A stretch of DNA of 64,000 nt from Neoceratodus forsteri. Taxonomy: Eukaryota; Chordata; Ceratodontiformes; Ceratodontidae. Positions 23,962 through 36,764 of the stretch are shown one piece after another. How positions within the stretch are numbered: position 1 is the stretch's first letter; each line of letters begins with the position of its first letter. The notes beneath the pieces were generated by a model. It was not told the DNA's origin and searched no databases. It worked only from the letters and a program-made list of their open reading frames with translations. The position numbers and the translations under genes were made by a program. The stretch lies in NCBI GenBank assembly GCA_016271365.2, contig CM057456.1, forward strand, positions 665,411,501 through 665,475,500. The letters are read 5' to 3'.

Positions 23962-26514
23962 GAGCTTGATTCAGAAAGCTCTGCAGTTGGTGCAAGGTGG
24001 CTGCATCAAACATAAGTGACACGAGTGGCACCTTATGTCTCAACTTGAGGACTTCCTGATTCAAGAATGCTCCCTGTACCAAACCAGGAACCCTGTGTGT
24101 CAGACTGGCCTGTGCCACGTCTGCACCGAGTGTATGGTTGCACCAGAGCACTAGGGGGCTTCTGGCAGATGCAAGGTGCCATGTCCCCAACAGGGGGATT
24201 CAGGAAATCCTCACAGAGGGCACATGGTCGGGGACAGTTAGACCAGCCAGGTGCTGGTCTAGTGCTCCTTGTGCCAACCCTGGAGCCTTACCTGGGTGGG
24301 TGGAAACATGTGCCCAAATGGATTGTATTGTGTCAATGTGCATTGTGTGGCATTGCATGTTGTGTTGTGTGGTTAGTGGTGAATCACACATGTATACAAT
24401 ACATATTACTAGGGAAAAGTGATATTGGGATATACTGACTAATGATGTTTTGCAGGTGTGCCATACAGTTTGTTATACCCCTCATGCATGCATGCTGGAC
24501 TGACAGGTTAAGCACAAGGCACAGCAAGTGACATTAGGACAAATACCAGCACTGTATTACACAAAATCCAAGCAGGGCAAGTGCTTCCAGACTGGTCTGC
24601 AGCTTGTGACTCTGGCAAGATAAGGCCATATCTTATTGTTTTGGTCATGTTTTATATGATTATATGCATATAATGTATCAGAAATGCTCATGGTGCCAGT
24701 GTAAGCGTAAGGGATCATCGGTACAATGAAAAGCCATGGGCCCTAAAATGATGTTGTAACTCTTGTTGCTGGGCAGAGAATCTGCCAACTGCTAGGCAGG
24801 GATAAGAGTTAATGAAATCATTTTAGAAAGAGACAAAAGAATAATTAAGCCTAGCTGGGAGGCCAGGTAGCCCAATTTGCTTGTGAAAAGGGTAGGACCT
24901 CATGAGGAGCCGTGATGTCTGGAACCCCTTTGTTTTGAGATGTCTGTGCTGACTTAATCTTGTTACAGTTGAATGGGCTACCATTTAAGTAAATGATTGT
25001 ACTGAGTGTAGCTTAGGTACTGCCATTTCCCAGGAGGGAGGCTGGATTTTCTGGTTCCATGTCAGAACAGTGACTTTGGAACGGTGAACCGTCACAATGG
25101 CACTGAGCCCACAGCGTGGATGATTTTGCAAAAGTATTTTCTTGAGGGGGCTTTGCCCCCCCCCCTAATGAGGGCAACCTCATAATATAGATTCTAACTC
25201 TGGGGACATAACTCAGGGATGGGGAACAGTGATCATGCAAAAGTGTTGGCACTGTGGTTCTGTCACTGTTGTGACAGTTTGCTGTTCAGCTGTCACCCTC
25301 TTCATAGGTTACCGATTCTCCCTCAGAGTTCTGTTTTAAACTAGCTGACCCCTGAGGGTTTTGTTTTTTTTCATATTCAGAACTGCATATTTGTGTTTTG
25401 TAATAAAATACTAAAAACTGAATGGCTGTGTAGCCATAGAAACAGAATGCTAGCCAATCGCAGGGCAAGCCAATGTCCACTCAACCTGCCCTTTGAGAAA
25501 TCCCATAAAACAAGGGAGAAAGAATGTATTTGAGCCTTTTAGTTTTTTAGCCTTTTCATTTGGGGAACCTGACTGCCTGTTTAGGAGAGCAGGGACATTT
25601 TCTTCAAGGATTCTTCTGCACTACCAAGAACCAAGATTTTCAACTGCCTTTGTAAAGACTTTGCACTGCAAACTTCATCAACTATGGACTGTGGTAGACT
25701 TTTATCTCAGAGTTTTAAAGTGTAGGTTTTCATGTATATCTTCCATTTTCACTATCCTGTAACCAATGTCTAACATTATCTGTCTTTATGTTATTTACTG
25801 CATTTATTAATTTCATTAGTAAAGCTTTTGACTTACTTTTAAGCTAATTCTGCCAATGTTGTTTGTGTGTGTTGCTTTGAGGAGGTTGTTCAAATTATGC
25901 TATGCCTGTGTGATTGCTTAAGGGCCAAAACACTACCAAAGGAAAGAACCACTAGGGACTCTGTATGATGAAAGGAGGGGAGGTGAGGAAATATCAAGGG
26001 TCTCAGGAGGAGTCTGTGGGATTGGAACTGAGCTCTGAATTTCTGGGGAAAGAGAAAATAGGGTGTATAGGGCCCCCTGAATCCTATACATGCCTGTGGC
26101 TTTCTGGTTCATGTGCAGTGGTCAAGAGGGATCTACCCCAGGATCACAGAGTCAAGGCTGTATTTGTACCCCCTCACATGGAAAGAGGCTGCCCTGGGAT
26201 CCTCTGGTGTACATTCAGTTGTGAAACAGCAAACGTGTTAAAAGAACAGAGGAAGGGTACCCCTGACCATCCCCTCATCACAAGAGGGATTCGCTGTGAT
26301 GCAGAGAATCCTGCCCCATGGGAGTGGACTTGTAACAGTGGCAAATCTTTCAATTGCTCCATGTGTATGCCACATGGCCACATTTGTCACAAGTTATGGG
26401 ATCTTGATGCCAGGACTCTACCCAACAGTGAATCGGGAGCATGGTCCCTGGCATGCCATCGAGCCATGCAAGCTGCCATTTGCCACAGTTTGTGCTGTGC
26501 TTTCTGAATCCAGC
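23962..26514. mobile_element. Possible Harbinger-like element C
   Basis: The left end reads GAGCTTGATTCAGAAAGC and the right end, inverted, reads GGGCTGGATTCAGAAAGC. Just inside the left end, CTGCATCAAACATAAGTGA matches element A. A GACCAGC..GCTGGTC palindrome at about 24240-24260 has a counterpart in element B near 19703-19725. The centre (24700-26000) looks unrelated and may hold nested insertions. The 180-residue frame at 25965-26507 carries no recognised domain. I trust the ends more than the claim that this is one continuous element. Confidence 0.45.
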
Positions 26515-27530
26515 CCCATATCTTTCTCAAAGTTGCAGACATTTTTAATGAATAATAATGAACAAAAAAAAATCAGGAATTTGAAACAATAACTAAAATA
26601 AATCAGCTCCGATACATAGCAACACTCGTCAGTATATGAAAACATGAAAAAATAAGATTGACAGTGTCCACAAATGGTTACTGGGGCCCACTTTCACTCA
26701 TAAAATAAAATATTTTCCCCAAACATAATATGTCAGAAAGGGCAATCAATTAGCTTTAAAGATGTAGGGTTTTAGGGTCTCATTATTTGGGATCTAGCAG
26801 ATAAAGGGGGGCAGCAGTTATTTGGACTGGGCCCAGAAGGGAGATAATAGGATGTGGAGGTATAAAATGGGGGCTTAAAGAGATAGTGTACTATCTAAAG
26901 CTAATATTAGTTTTTAAAGGCAATCAACCATTACCTTTTATATTTGAAGTTCATTTTCTTTTCCGTTTGGTTAATTAAAAAATTGTTTACCTGATGTTAG
27001 TAGGTGTGATGTGTGGAACAACACTCTGCCTGGTAGTTGGCATATCTAGCTCTACTGCCCCCCACTGCATCATCAGCACTGTGACCTCACTGACTGTGAC
27101 ATCACTGCTGCTTAGGAACTGCCACTCAGTAGCTGCCAGGAAAGTTAATGGTGTAGTGGTGGTGGTGGTGGGGGTGAAAGATAATGTCAGCTGCCAGGCT
27201 GAGAGCTATTCCACACATCCAGCACAATATTATCACACAGAAAATGTTCTAATGAGCAAAAGGAAAAAATACTTCAGAAATAAAATTTGCATCTTTTCCT
27301 GTCTGCTAGTTTGGTTCCACTAGCTCTTTAATGTTGCAACACCCAAGTCAAATTTACCAGTGTGATACGTGACTGAAATGGTTTCAACTATGGGTTACTT
27401 CTAATTTTGTTTACTTTGAGCAAAGGTTGAAATCGCTTAAGGGAAGTTTTCAGCTTTCCTAAAAGTGATAACAATCTTTGTTCAAAATAAACAAACATTT
27501 AAAGTAAAGTTTTAAACTTGATTTAAATCA
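26515..27530. other. No gene recognised
   Basis: Non-coding. A (GGT)n-like patch lies near 27150-27170. The 109-residue frame at 26994-27323 has no family motif. Confidence 0.4.
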
Positions 27531-27534
27531 ATCA

Positions 27535-28600
27535 ATCTATCAAAATCTTTATTTATCCAGGTGGGCACCATTGAGTAGGGCTCATTTGCAAGATGGACCT
27601 GGTCATACAAAAATCATAGTACAGTAACATGGTAAAACATAATGCAATATTATACAAAGAAGGAAAATATACATATGTACATCAACATTTGAGTGAGAGG
27701 GCCTTTACAACAGATAGGGCCATAACTGGGTACAGCTGGAATGTTCACTTAAAAGGAGAGAGAAAGGCAAGAAGAGGGATACCAGCTTAGGAAGAAATTA
27801 CGAGGTTGGAATAGTTAACTGGCATACTCCAAGGAAGGGGTGGAATTTGGCCATGGCTAAAGAGAGGCAGAGAAGCCAGTATTTTGGTAGGGGAAGAGAG
27901 AGAGAGGCAGGGGCAGAGGCAGGGCAGGAGGCAGGATGGGCAGGAGGGAAACTGGAAAATAGGTGAGCTAGCGTTGTGGGAAGCATTTGCAGGATTCCTT
28001 CACAGAGCGGTCATAGAGCAACTTGAAAATATTCAGGCTAACAGGACAGCTCAGCTTCAAGTTTTTTTGCATATTGTTCCACAAGGAAGGCAATGATAAA
28101 CTTATGGCAGCTCTGCTGAAACGAGATTTGACCTTAGGTAATTGCAAGGCAATTAGGGAATAGCTTCTTAGAGCATAGGCACCAATAACACTCAGGGGAA
28201 TACAATCAGAGAAGTATAGGGGGAGCTTGTTGGTAACCGCTCTGAAAGCCCATTAAATGTTTAGTTTTGTGCAGGGACCCAACATCTAAACACTTGAACC
28301 AAGCTGAATGCTTTTTACCTCCACAGCAACGGCTTTCAGTACTCTCCTTAACAAACAGATACTATAGTTTATACAAATGTCATAAAAAATTATGGAAAGG
28401 CAGCTAATAAGCTTTAAATCCTGCAGGTTAGAGGGGACTGACCTTTAAATAGTAGATAATGGGGGCAGAAAGAAAATGAGGATAGGGCTGGAATGGGAAT
28501 TATGAGGTTTATTGGCAATATCCAGGACCTTGACAGTGCCAAAGTCCAGGTCTGTCTCAACAACATGATGCAATTTTAAAATGGCTCTATTTCTGGTGGA
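27535..28600 (-). mobile_element. LINE 3' part, minus strand
   Basis: The minus strand ends in an AATCAATCAAT/CTATCAAA tail region at 27530-27540 and a TTTATTTATCCAGGTGGGC-type 3' UTR resembling the one at 12965. Further upstream (about 28250-28000, minus) a broken frame reads like the LINE C-terminus: SRFSRAAI..SLPSLWNNM. It is heavily decayed and I cannot assign the clade. Confidence 0.55.
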
Positions 28601-28619
28601 AGTCAGTTTGAACTAAAAA

Positions 28620-28760
28620 TGCCACCAACAACTTAATCTGGTTCAAAGTCAGTTGGCATTCATCTGTATCCCCTTCCCCCAGGTTGTGCCTGAAAACAGA
28701 ATTTGTCTAGTGCACTTACCCGGTCAACAAAAACTAAATAAAAAATAAAAAAAAACATGG
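28620..28760 (-). repeat. Unidentified repeat shared with 32870-32960
   Basis: On the minus strand, GGGT.AGTGCACTAG and TCTGTTTTCAGGCACAACCTGGG match the plus strand at about 32885-32935. The shared block is about 60 bp. It may be part of a LINE 3' UTR. Confidence 0.5.
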
Positions 28761-29301
28761 GTTAAATCACAAAGGAGTCAAGGGATCCTAAAGCCAACAA
28801 AATAAAGCTGAAAAATGTTAAAATTCACTGCAGTGGTTTCTGGGCCCCTCTCTACCCACTAAATACAAAGATCCATGATTATAAACAGTTGAGCACAGAT
28901 GGGGACTAGACTCAGAGACCACCATAGTGCGCTAAGGTAGTCCAAAAAGGAGGAAAAAATATGCCAGTTCTTACCTCTGCAGGGAAGGTTTGGGAGCTAG
29001 GATGAGTGCTTGTAGCCTCTGTGATACATATAAAGGAAATGGAGGGCAGCAGCCTGGAAGTGGGACTACAGTAGATGGATCAGGTTTCCAAACACCTAGT
29101 TACATGTGCAGTGTTACTCTATCAGATGGATGTAAACCCACGCGGTAATGAATGCAGGGTGCTGTAATGTGATGCATTATGCAAACAAGAAACATAGAAA
29201 CATAGAAGTTGATGTCTGAAAAGGACCGCAAGGCCCATCCAGTCTGTCCATTTCTTTTTCTACCTTATAAATGTGCCATTGGCCTTTGCTCTGTCAGTGG
29301 C

Positions 29302-30852
29302 CTATCTATTCATACTCATCTGTATTGCTCCCTTATGCCTATTCCATGCCTGTTTGAAGCACTGCACTGTATTCATAGCCACCACTTCCTGAGGTAGGCC
29401 ATTCCATGCATCCACCACCCTTTCTATGAAAAAGAATTTCCTCACATTCCCCCTTAATCGACATCCTTCTAATCTCATGCTGTGTCCTCTTGTCCTGCTA
29501 TTGTTCTTATATTTAAACATATTAGACTCTTTCACATTGTTAATGCCCTTAAGGTGTTTGAATGTCTCGATCATATCACCTCTCTCCCTCCTTTGCTCAA
29601 GGGTATACATATTGAGCTCCGTTAATCTGTCCTCATATGTCTTCTGATGCAGTCCCTGCACCATTTGGTTGCCCTTCTCTGGACTGCCTCAATTTGGTTA
29701 ATGTCCTTGTGAAGGTGTGGCCTCCAGTACTGCACACAGTACTCCAGATGGGGCCTAACCAGTGTCTTGTAAAGAGGGATTATTACCTCCCTCTTACGAC
29801 TTGTGATACCCCTACTAATACACCCTAACATTCCTTTAGCCTTACCTACTGCTTTAGAGGTCTGCTTGGATGATTTCAGGTCATCAGTGATGATGCTGCC
29901 CAAGTCTCTTTCTTCCTTTGTGACTGCCAGCAACTCCCCTCCCTGCCTATAAGTGGCTTCAGGGGTTCTCTTCCCTATGTGCATGATCTTGCACTTCTTT
30001 GCATTAAATCCTGGTTGCCACTCTTCTGACCATTTTGCTAGTTTATCCAGATCTCTTCTCATTCTGCCCACCCCATCTGGATCATCTACTCTGTTGCAGA
30101 TCTTGGTGTCATCTGCAAACAGACAAGCCTTACCCTCTAGTCCATCTGCAATGTCACTAATGAAGATATTGAAGAGAATTGGCCCCAGGACTGATCCCTG
30201 AGGTACCCCACTTGTGACTTGCATGTCTTCTGACTGTATACCATTAACCACCACTCTCTATTTCCTGCCCATCAACCAGTTTGCCACCCAGTTGACCAAC
30301 TTCTGACCCAACCCGAGCCTACCCAGCTTATTTATCAATCTTCTATGTGGAACAGTGTTGAAAGCTTTGCTGAAGTCAAGGTAGGCGACATCGACTGCTC
30401 CCCCTTGGTCCACAACTCTGGTTACCCAGTCAAAGAAATCTATGAGATTAGTTTGACAGGACCTTCCTTTTGTAAACCCATGCTGTCTTGGATCCTGTGC
30501 CCTATGGATTCCAGGTGTTGCACTATCCTATCCTTAAGAGTGTCTCCATAATCTTGCCCACTAATGAGGTAAGACTGACTGGTCTGTAGTTCCCTGCCTC
30601 ATCTCTGCTACCACTCTTGTGAAGCGGGATCACATGAGCCCTTCTCCTGTCTTCTGGGACCTCTCCTGTGCTCAGAGACTCACTAAACAGTTCTGCTAAT
30701 GGCTCTGCTAGTTCCATCCTTAGCTCCTTAAGTACCCTGGGAGGTATGCCATCAGGACCCTTTGCTTTGTCCACCCTGAGCTTAGTGAGCTCTTGTAGGA
30801 CCCTTTCTTTTGTGAAGGGAGTAGTGCTCACCTCCCTCCCCCCTGTGTCCAT
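29302..30852 (-). pseudogene. CR1-type LINE reverse transcriptase
   Basis: The first frame (30852-30523) has KAKGPDGIPPRVLKEL, then VIPLHKSGSRDEAGNYRPVSL, the fingers and early palm of a Jockey/CR1-group reverse transcriptase. A degraded stretch follows (30520-30260). The long frame at 30254-29622 resumes with SGVPQGSVLGPILFNIFI, the catalytic CLFADDTKI box, NAKKCKIMHIG, and LVRPHLEYCVQYW. The last frame (29664-29302) carries LNMYTLEQRRERGDMIETFK and ends the protein. The FADD catalytic pair is intact, but the frame is broken at least three times. Confidence 0.88.
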
Positions 30853-31341
30853 GGTGCTGAGCTGTGGGCTCTGCCCTACCTTCTCTTCAGTAAATACTGA
30901 GCAAAAGTATCTATTTAGGATAGATGCTTTTACAGGGTCCTCCTCCTCACATGCCCCCTTTTCTCCTTTGAGCTTAGCAATACCCCCTCTGGACTTTCTC
31001 CTTTCACTAATGAATCTATAGAAGTCTTGTCACCTTCTTTACTGTTCGTGCTAGTGTTTCCTCAGTTTGGGACTTTGCCTGCCTTACTGCCTTCCCTGCT
31101 TCCCTTAGGGCAGTTTGGTACGCCTCCTTATCTTCATCCCGCTGTGTTCCCTTATATTTCCTGAAGGCCAGCCTTTTGGCTCTGACCTTTTCTGCTACAC
31201 TATTTGAGAATCAAAGTGGTTTCCTTCTTCTTTTGCACTTCCTTTTCTGTCTAACACAGTGGGATGTTGCTTCAAGTACTGCATCCTTAATGCTTGCCCA
31301 CTTTGCCTGTACCCCTTCACCTGTGTTTCTTTTTGCCAGGG

Positions 31342-31968
31342 CTAGCTTAACTCTTTAGCCATCTTATCAGAGTCAGCTCCTCTGAAGTCCCATATTTTTA
31401 CCTTGGAATGGCATGATTTAGATGTAGTGGCCAAATTGAACCATACCATGTGATGGTCACTGGCCCCCAGGTGACCTTCTACCTGGAGATTTGTGATCCC
31501 TTCCCTGTTAGTTAGTACTAGATCTAGGGTAGCCCTGTCTCTTGTGGGTTGTTGTACCAGTTGTTTGAGGCCCTCCCCCTGCAGGGAATCCACCATGTGT
31601 CTAGTTCTGGCAGATGTTCCTGCTGTTATTGACCAATCTGTATCTGGCATGTTGAAGTCTCCCATTATCAGAACCACCCTTTAGTTGTCATGTTTAGTTA
31701 TATCTTCTAACAGTAATGTGTCTCGTCCTCCCCTGGTCTGGGGGCCTGTAGACAACCCACTTCTTATGGCTGTCCCATTTCCTGTTTCCAGGGTGACCCA
31801 CAGTTCTTCTGGCTCCTTATGTGTATTCTGAATTTCTGTAGCTTTGATATTTTTATTGACATACAGGGCCACTCCACTCCCCCCTTTTTGCACCTCAGTC
31901 TCTTCTGAACAGTACATAGCCAGGTACTGAAGTCTCCCAAGTGTGGTTACTGGTAAACCACGTCTCAC
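31342..31968 (-). pseudogene. LINE apurinic/apyrimidinic-type endonuclease
   Basis: In two adjacent frames on the minus strand, this encodes the target-nicking domain of the CR1-type element. The upstream frame (31968-31681) has GGSGVALYVNKNIKA, the conserved GGG(V/I)A.Y block. The downstream frame (31677-31342) begins MVLIMGDFNMPD, the GDFN catalytic block. It continues with RATLDLVLTN (the LDL..T block) and LGASDHHMVWF, which carries the SDH catalytic histidine. The break between frames is near 31680. Family knowledge: this domain nicks target DNA to prime reverse transcription. Confidence 0.88.
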
Positions 31969-32199
31969 TAATTGTTACTATGTCCAGTTTAGCCTCTGAC
32001 ATTATTGCCTGCAGGTCTGAGATCTTATTTCCCAGGCTGTGAGCATTTGTGTACATGATTTTTCATTGGCCAGATTTTGGTGTGTTAGTAGTTGGGTGAG
32101 GTTTGGCATTTCCCCTGTGCGTCGTATGGGGAGACGGACCTTTTTTCTTACCTGGTGATGCAAATGAACTGCAAACATCCAGTCTGCCCTGCTTTACCT

Positions 32200-32690
32200 A
32201 ACTAGGCTTACTCAGTCATTCTGAAGCTCCCAATGCACCCTTTGACTTTCTCCTTGTTTTTAATTAGTGGCTATCCTATTGGGTTTTGAAAACAAGAATG
32301 TTACTCCCCAAATGAAATGCATTGTTAGGACAATTAAAAAGCTTAAATAATGTAGGGGTTGGGAGATCTATCATTTGGGGTATGTGAGAAAAAGATTTCC
32401 AAATGGGACTAGGAAGTGCAAAGAACTGACACTATGGGGAGTGGTGTTGGGATATAGGGTTTTAATGGGGCTAAAGCCAAATGTGATACATGACTGATAT
32501 GCTAGCTTGTGGAGCTATTTCTGAGGAAAGTCACTTTTGCAAAAGGAAAATTTACTTAAAGGCTATGGCGCCCATATGGAGTTCCCAAATTTGTCCTCAC
32601 TCACTCCATAGTTTTAGAATTTACTATGGTGGCCTCACAAAATGACTGATTTGCACAGTTTATGTATTTCCTAGCCCATGTGCCAGTATT
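32200..32690. other. No gene recognised
   Basis: AT-rich non-coding flank of the CR1 element. Confidence 0.4.
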
Positions 32691-32999
32691 ATGGTAAACC
32701 AGTTGCCTATGTGTATAATAATACTGCACTTTGTATATAATGCTTTGTTGATTGCACCCCTGTTTATACCTTGTGTACTAGCCTATTGTAACATTTTTCT
32801 AGGCTGTCATTGTCATACATTGTATTTACTGGTTGTACTCTCCTTGGTCATGCCTGGAAATTTTATTTATTTGCTTTTGGTAACTGGGTGAGTGCACTAG
32901 GCATAGAAATGCCTGTTTTCAGGCACAACCTGGGAGGATACAAGTCAAATACATGAACAACAACAATGTGACGCAGTACATAGAATAGGATATACGATG

Positions 33000-33770
33000 C
33001 TAGGCGGTAGGAAAAAAAACAAACATTTTACAAGAACGGTGAAATACAGGGTTGTACAAGTAAACAATATGAACAGGTACTGGGATATTCAGAAATAAAG
33101 AAGTGCAACACAAGTACAGAAAAACTGGCACTAGTCATGTGATTATGAAACAGTATACAGTAAGTGCCATTAACAAGGCCAGTGCACATAGAGGAATAGA
33201 GGTGGGGAGGGGTAGGGAAGGGAGAGAGAAAGGAGAGGTTGGTAAAAGAGCATGGAGGGGGAGGAAAAAGAGTAAGACAAAAGCGGGAAAGGGTGAGCTT
33301 AAGGTGGATGGAAGCAGGTGCAAGGACTTGATGCAAGAAGGTAGTCACGGTGGAGTTTCTTAAAGCCAGAAGGTGTAGGGGCTAGGAAAATGTTATGAGG
33401 GATAGAGTTCCAATATTTAGGGGCAGCATGGAAGAAGGAACAAGCACCCATAGAGGTTTTGCACCTGGGAATATAGAGCAAGGTTAGGTCACTGGAGCGG
33501 AGATCATAGGAGGGGGGTTGGGAGTGAAGTAATGAGGAAGGGATTGAGGGAGGCCAGATCTTTTTGTAAGATCTATAAGAGTACCATAGGATAAGAGCTG
33601 GTAAGCAGCAGGACTAGGCCATTGCAGATCAGCATAGAGCTGATGTTTGTACCGTGGAGAGGCAGAAGCAAAATGGAAAATATTGTTATAGGTGGTGTCC
33701 CATTTATGGAGGGAGGTGCCACATGGAGGAAGTAGCAAGGACTGCCCTCCTCCCCGCAGGTAGTCTGATG
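33000..33770 (-). mobile_element. L2-like LINE C-terminal fragment
   Basis: Minus-strand frames at 33738-33484 and 33481-33299 are consecutive pieces of a LINE C-terminus. The first has TTYNNIF and LQWPSPAAYQL blocks. The second has IPRCKTSMGACSFFHAAPK followed by YWNSIPHN, the '(F)..AAP.LWN.LP' block typical of L2-type elements. The rest is C-rich pyrimidine sequence on that strand. It is 5' truncated near 33770. Confidence 0.7.
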
Positions 33771-34079
33771 ATAGGATCAGTCATTGTAGTTCCTGGGAGC
33801 AGAAATATCAGGTATGTTGTAGTACAATAAGACAGGACAGGGCAGTTGCCCAACAGTAAGTAGCAAAGGAAGACTAGGAGTCCAGTGCCAATGAGCTAGT
33901 ATTACAGGCCTCTCGAGGCAGAAACAGAAATGGTGAGACCTGCTGCAGGTCCACTGTAGGTGGACTTGGGAATGTTGAAGCTGGAAGCTAGGTCCCCATG
34001 TAGGCCGAGCTGAACAGGCAGGATCCCCACATGGGATCACTAGAAAAAGGAGTCAAATAATAGAATTGCAAGTCAGGCT

Positions 34080-34395
34080 TCTATAGAAACATAGAATTTG
34101 ATGGCAGATAAGGACCGCTTGGCCCACCTAGTAAGCCCATTTCCCTACCTAACGGATAAGCTGCAGATGCTAGTTAACCAACAGCCTACTTCCTCCTACC
34201 CCCCACTAGAATTGCCTTATGTCTGTCCCATGCATTCTTGAATTCCCCCACTGTTTTTGACTCTATGATCTCCTCAGGAAGGCTGTTTCATGTATCCACA
34301 CCCCTCTCTGTGAAGAAATACTTCCTCACATTACCTCTGAGCCTTCCCCCTCTATCTTCAAATTGTGCCCCTTGTTTTTACACATCTCTGTAGAC
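34080..34395 (-). mobile_element. CR1-type LINE 3' end, minus strand
   Basis: Begins with the AGAAACATAGAATTTGATGG tail junction on the plus strand and runs through the same 3' UTR seen, inverted, at 63480-63757 and 400-678. It stops at about 34395, so only ~315 bp was retained. Confidence 0.85.
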
Positions 34396-34905
34396 TGACA
34401 GGAAGGTGAGACCTTGTGAGGGGCATGAGAGGAAGATGCGCAATGTACATTTGCGGTTTGCTCAGCCAGGAACTGTCCACCAAGGTTGTAGACATTGAGA
34501 GACGATGATATCATACATGCTGAGATAGCCAGCTAGCATTGCTCGGACATGGGATGGTTGTGAGGATGGCATAGGGACAACAGGTATATACACTATGTAC
34601 AAATGATCAGGGTGTAAGTGACTTGTGAGACTTGCATGATGCTGTCATGAGTCTTTGTAGAAGTGAGTTATCACTGAGTGCCTCAATAGGAAGGTACCTA
34701 AATGTCCTAGGACTGACATGGAAATGAGCTGTGCTTGACAGAAATGTCTTGTGTAATAAACTTGAACTGGAATGAGATTGAAGCTGGAATGTACCCTCCA
34801 TGGAGCAAGGCCCCCATGTGGGCCAGGTTGCACTAGCGGAACCCCTGCAGAGGTCCACTAGGGGAAAGCATGTAAGTGATTGATTAGCGACAGGGACACT
34901 GGTTT
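34396..34905. other. No gene recognised
   Basis: No motif-bearing frame. Part of the sequence between 33770 and 34900 might belong to the same old insertion as its neighbours, but I see no boundary. Confidence 0.35.
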
Positions 34906-35015
34906 ACCACATTAATGGTGATGCGGACGGAAACCCGGAATTGTGATTGGTCTGCGGGAAAACGGCACCAAAACGGAAATAGCGTTTGTTCTCGGGCCTC
35001 CCGTGATGTGCAGGC

Positions 35016-35140
35016 TTTATAAGACAGTGCGGAAGCGTGTGTCTTTTCTTACTGCCTGCTGATTTTGCCATTATTGTCTCGCTGCTGGAGTCCTGGGGAA
35101 ATCTCGCTGCTGGAGTCCTGGGGAAGTTCATTCTGTTCGT
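35016..35140 (+). promoter_or_regulatory. Possible TATA promoter and first-exon splice donor
   Basis: TTTATAAG at 35016-35023 is a good TATA box in a CpG-containing stretch. A 24-base unit (TCTCGCTGCTGGAGTCCTGG plus four bases) is duplicated at 35077 and 35102. TTC/GTAAGTATT at 35136-35145 is a near-consensus splice donor. I infer a transcription start near 35045-35050 and a short non-coding first exon. What it would drive is unclear; the broken hAT frame 6 kb downstream is one candidate. Confidence 0.35.
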
Positions 35141-35356
35141 AAGTATTTGTGGCTTGTTTTTTCACTGTAATGCAAATGCTACTAAATGCTACTACCGGTA
35201 CAGCCAAATAACGTAATTAATGTAATTTGAAAGCGTATAAGTTACACAAACTGCAATCGCAAGTTCTTTTTTTCCTGGCTGCAGTATCTCTCTGTTCGGT
35301 TGTTTCACTGAGGAGAAAAGTGCTTTCTGCATTCAGAGGGCTCAGAGTCAAACCGA

Positions 35357-35448
35357 CGATATGTAAGTAACTTCGGGAGTATTTGCGCTAAATATATTAC
35401 AAAATCAGTACATTTAGCACAAATACTCCTGACATTACTTACATATCG
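35357..35448. repeat. Hairpin, ~37-bp arms
   Basis: CGATATGTAAGTAA on the left is mirrored by TTACTTACATATCG on the right. The inner GGAGTATTTG.GCTAAAT is likewise repeated inverted. The arms differ at a few positions and are separated by ~15 bases. Confidence 0.85.
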
Positions 35449-35449
35449 C

Positions 35450-36760
35450 AGGCCCATTGCCAGGTGGGGTTCGTCAGGTTCGAACGAACCCCCGTTGAAA
35501 CCTCCTTTTGATTTTTTTCTTTGCCTTCCATTAATATTGTAACTGTCCCTTTAAATGTTGTCCAGTCCTCGGGCTGTAGTAAGAGCCCACTGCCATTTGT
35601 CTCTCTCTGAGATGTGTGTGACCCCCAAGCTTCTCCCTTACCTGTAGTACCTGTGATGCCCTTCAACACCCCCCCCCACCTGGTTCTGATCTGTCCAATC
35701 AGGGTTCCAGCTGCTCGGTCTAATCTCGCGCCGTGACCCCCCCCTTGCCCAGTCAGTTGCTACGCTGAGGAAGTGAATCACGGTGCCTCCCTGCCAAATG
35801 GGTGCACGTAGGTCTGCCCAGAATTCACACTGACACAGCTTGAAGCAGGAGAACAAGGATGACGAGAATCGAGGAAAACGGCGAAAAGGACGCAGCTCGG
35901 GTGTATCTCAAACTCTTTCTACCAGCCTGGTAGGTGTCTGCGGCTGCCCGAGTCTATTTGTGCTTATAATTTTGTCAGAAGCCTCAGTTAAGCGGCAAGT
36001 AATGGCGCTCTGGTGAGAACACTGGTTGGGGTGATGAAGGGAGGGCAGAAGGACTGAGTGATAAAAACTAAGCGAGGAGTTTAAAAAGTGGTAATTTCTC
36101 TGGCTGGCCAAAACGTTTGTGAGGACGGGACTTATTGGCTTCAGTTCATCGGGGCTCCATTTCAACTGCTGGGAGGGAGGTCTGGACGAGTGAAAAAAAC
36201 AAACAGGAATACTGTTAATTAGTGCTAAAACTGCCTGGCAGCACTGTGAGAGGACTGAATCTTAAGTTCTGGCCCAGTCACAACAGCCGAAGAGATGGTG
36301 GAGATTTGGGGGTGGGGGCTGGGTGAGTGAGTGAAAAACACAAAACAGGAGTACTGTAACTTGAGGTTTATTTAAAGTGCTAAAACTCTGCAACAACGGC
36401 CAGCGAGATGGGGAGCAGCTAAATAAACTGGCTGCCTTGTGCAATGCTCCCAGATTTGGCATTTTCCTGTAGCTCCAGTGAAATTTTCCTTGTTTTCTGT
36501 AGATTTTCTGTAGATTACATTGCTTCCTATAGAAGTTTGATGGCTCTGTTTTCTGTGTAACCAGTACAACTCTAGGAAACAATTTCCCTATAAATAGCAC
36601 ACAATCCCTGCAAAATACAGGAATCCTTGTAGAACTGAGAGCACTGAGTGTGATAAATGGCTGGCAGTGCTGAAGTCACAGGCTGTGACTGCTAATATAA
36701 ACCTCCAGACACAGTTAGGTATCTGCAGTTGATTCAGTGGCCATGCTGGCATGTCGGGGA
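35450..36760. other. No gene recognised
   Basis: Mixed sequence with C-runs at 35668-35740. GGTTCGAACGAACCCCC near 35477 is a short palindromic motif of the kind seen at DNA transposon ends; I found no partner for it. Confidence 0.35.
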
Positions 36761-36764
36761 GGGG

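Larger units (their letters stand above)
29190..32165 (-). mobile_element. Near-complete CR1-type LINE (ORF2 with endonuclease and RT)
   Basis: This is the best preserved LINE in the window, about 3 kb on the minus strand. It starts in the N-terminal part of the endonuclease and ends in the ACATAGAAACATAGAA tail at 29195-29210. Order of parts: APE-type endonuclease (32000-31342), linker and RT N-terminus (30852-30523), RT palm with the catalytic FADD box (30254-29622) and the C-terminal region (29664-29302). Several stops and shifts separate these blocks, so it cannot make a full protein. ORF1 is absent, consistent with 5' truncation, which is usual for LINE insertions. Confidence 0.88.

Noticed and set aside
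25965..26507. 180-residue frame as a possible host gene
   Set aside because: No motif, no splice context, and it ends inside the terminal region of putative element C.
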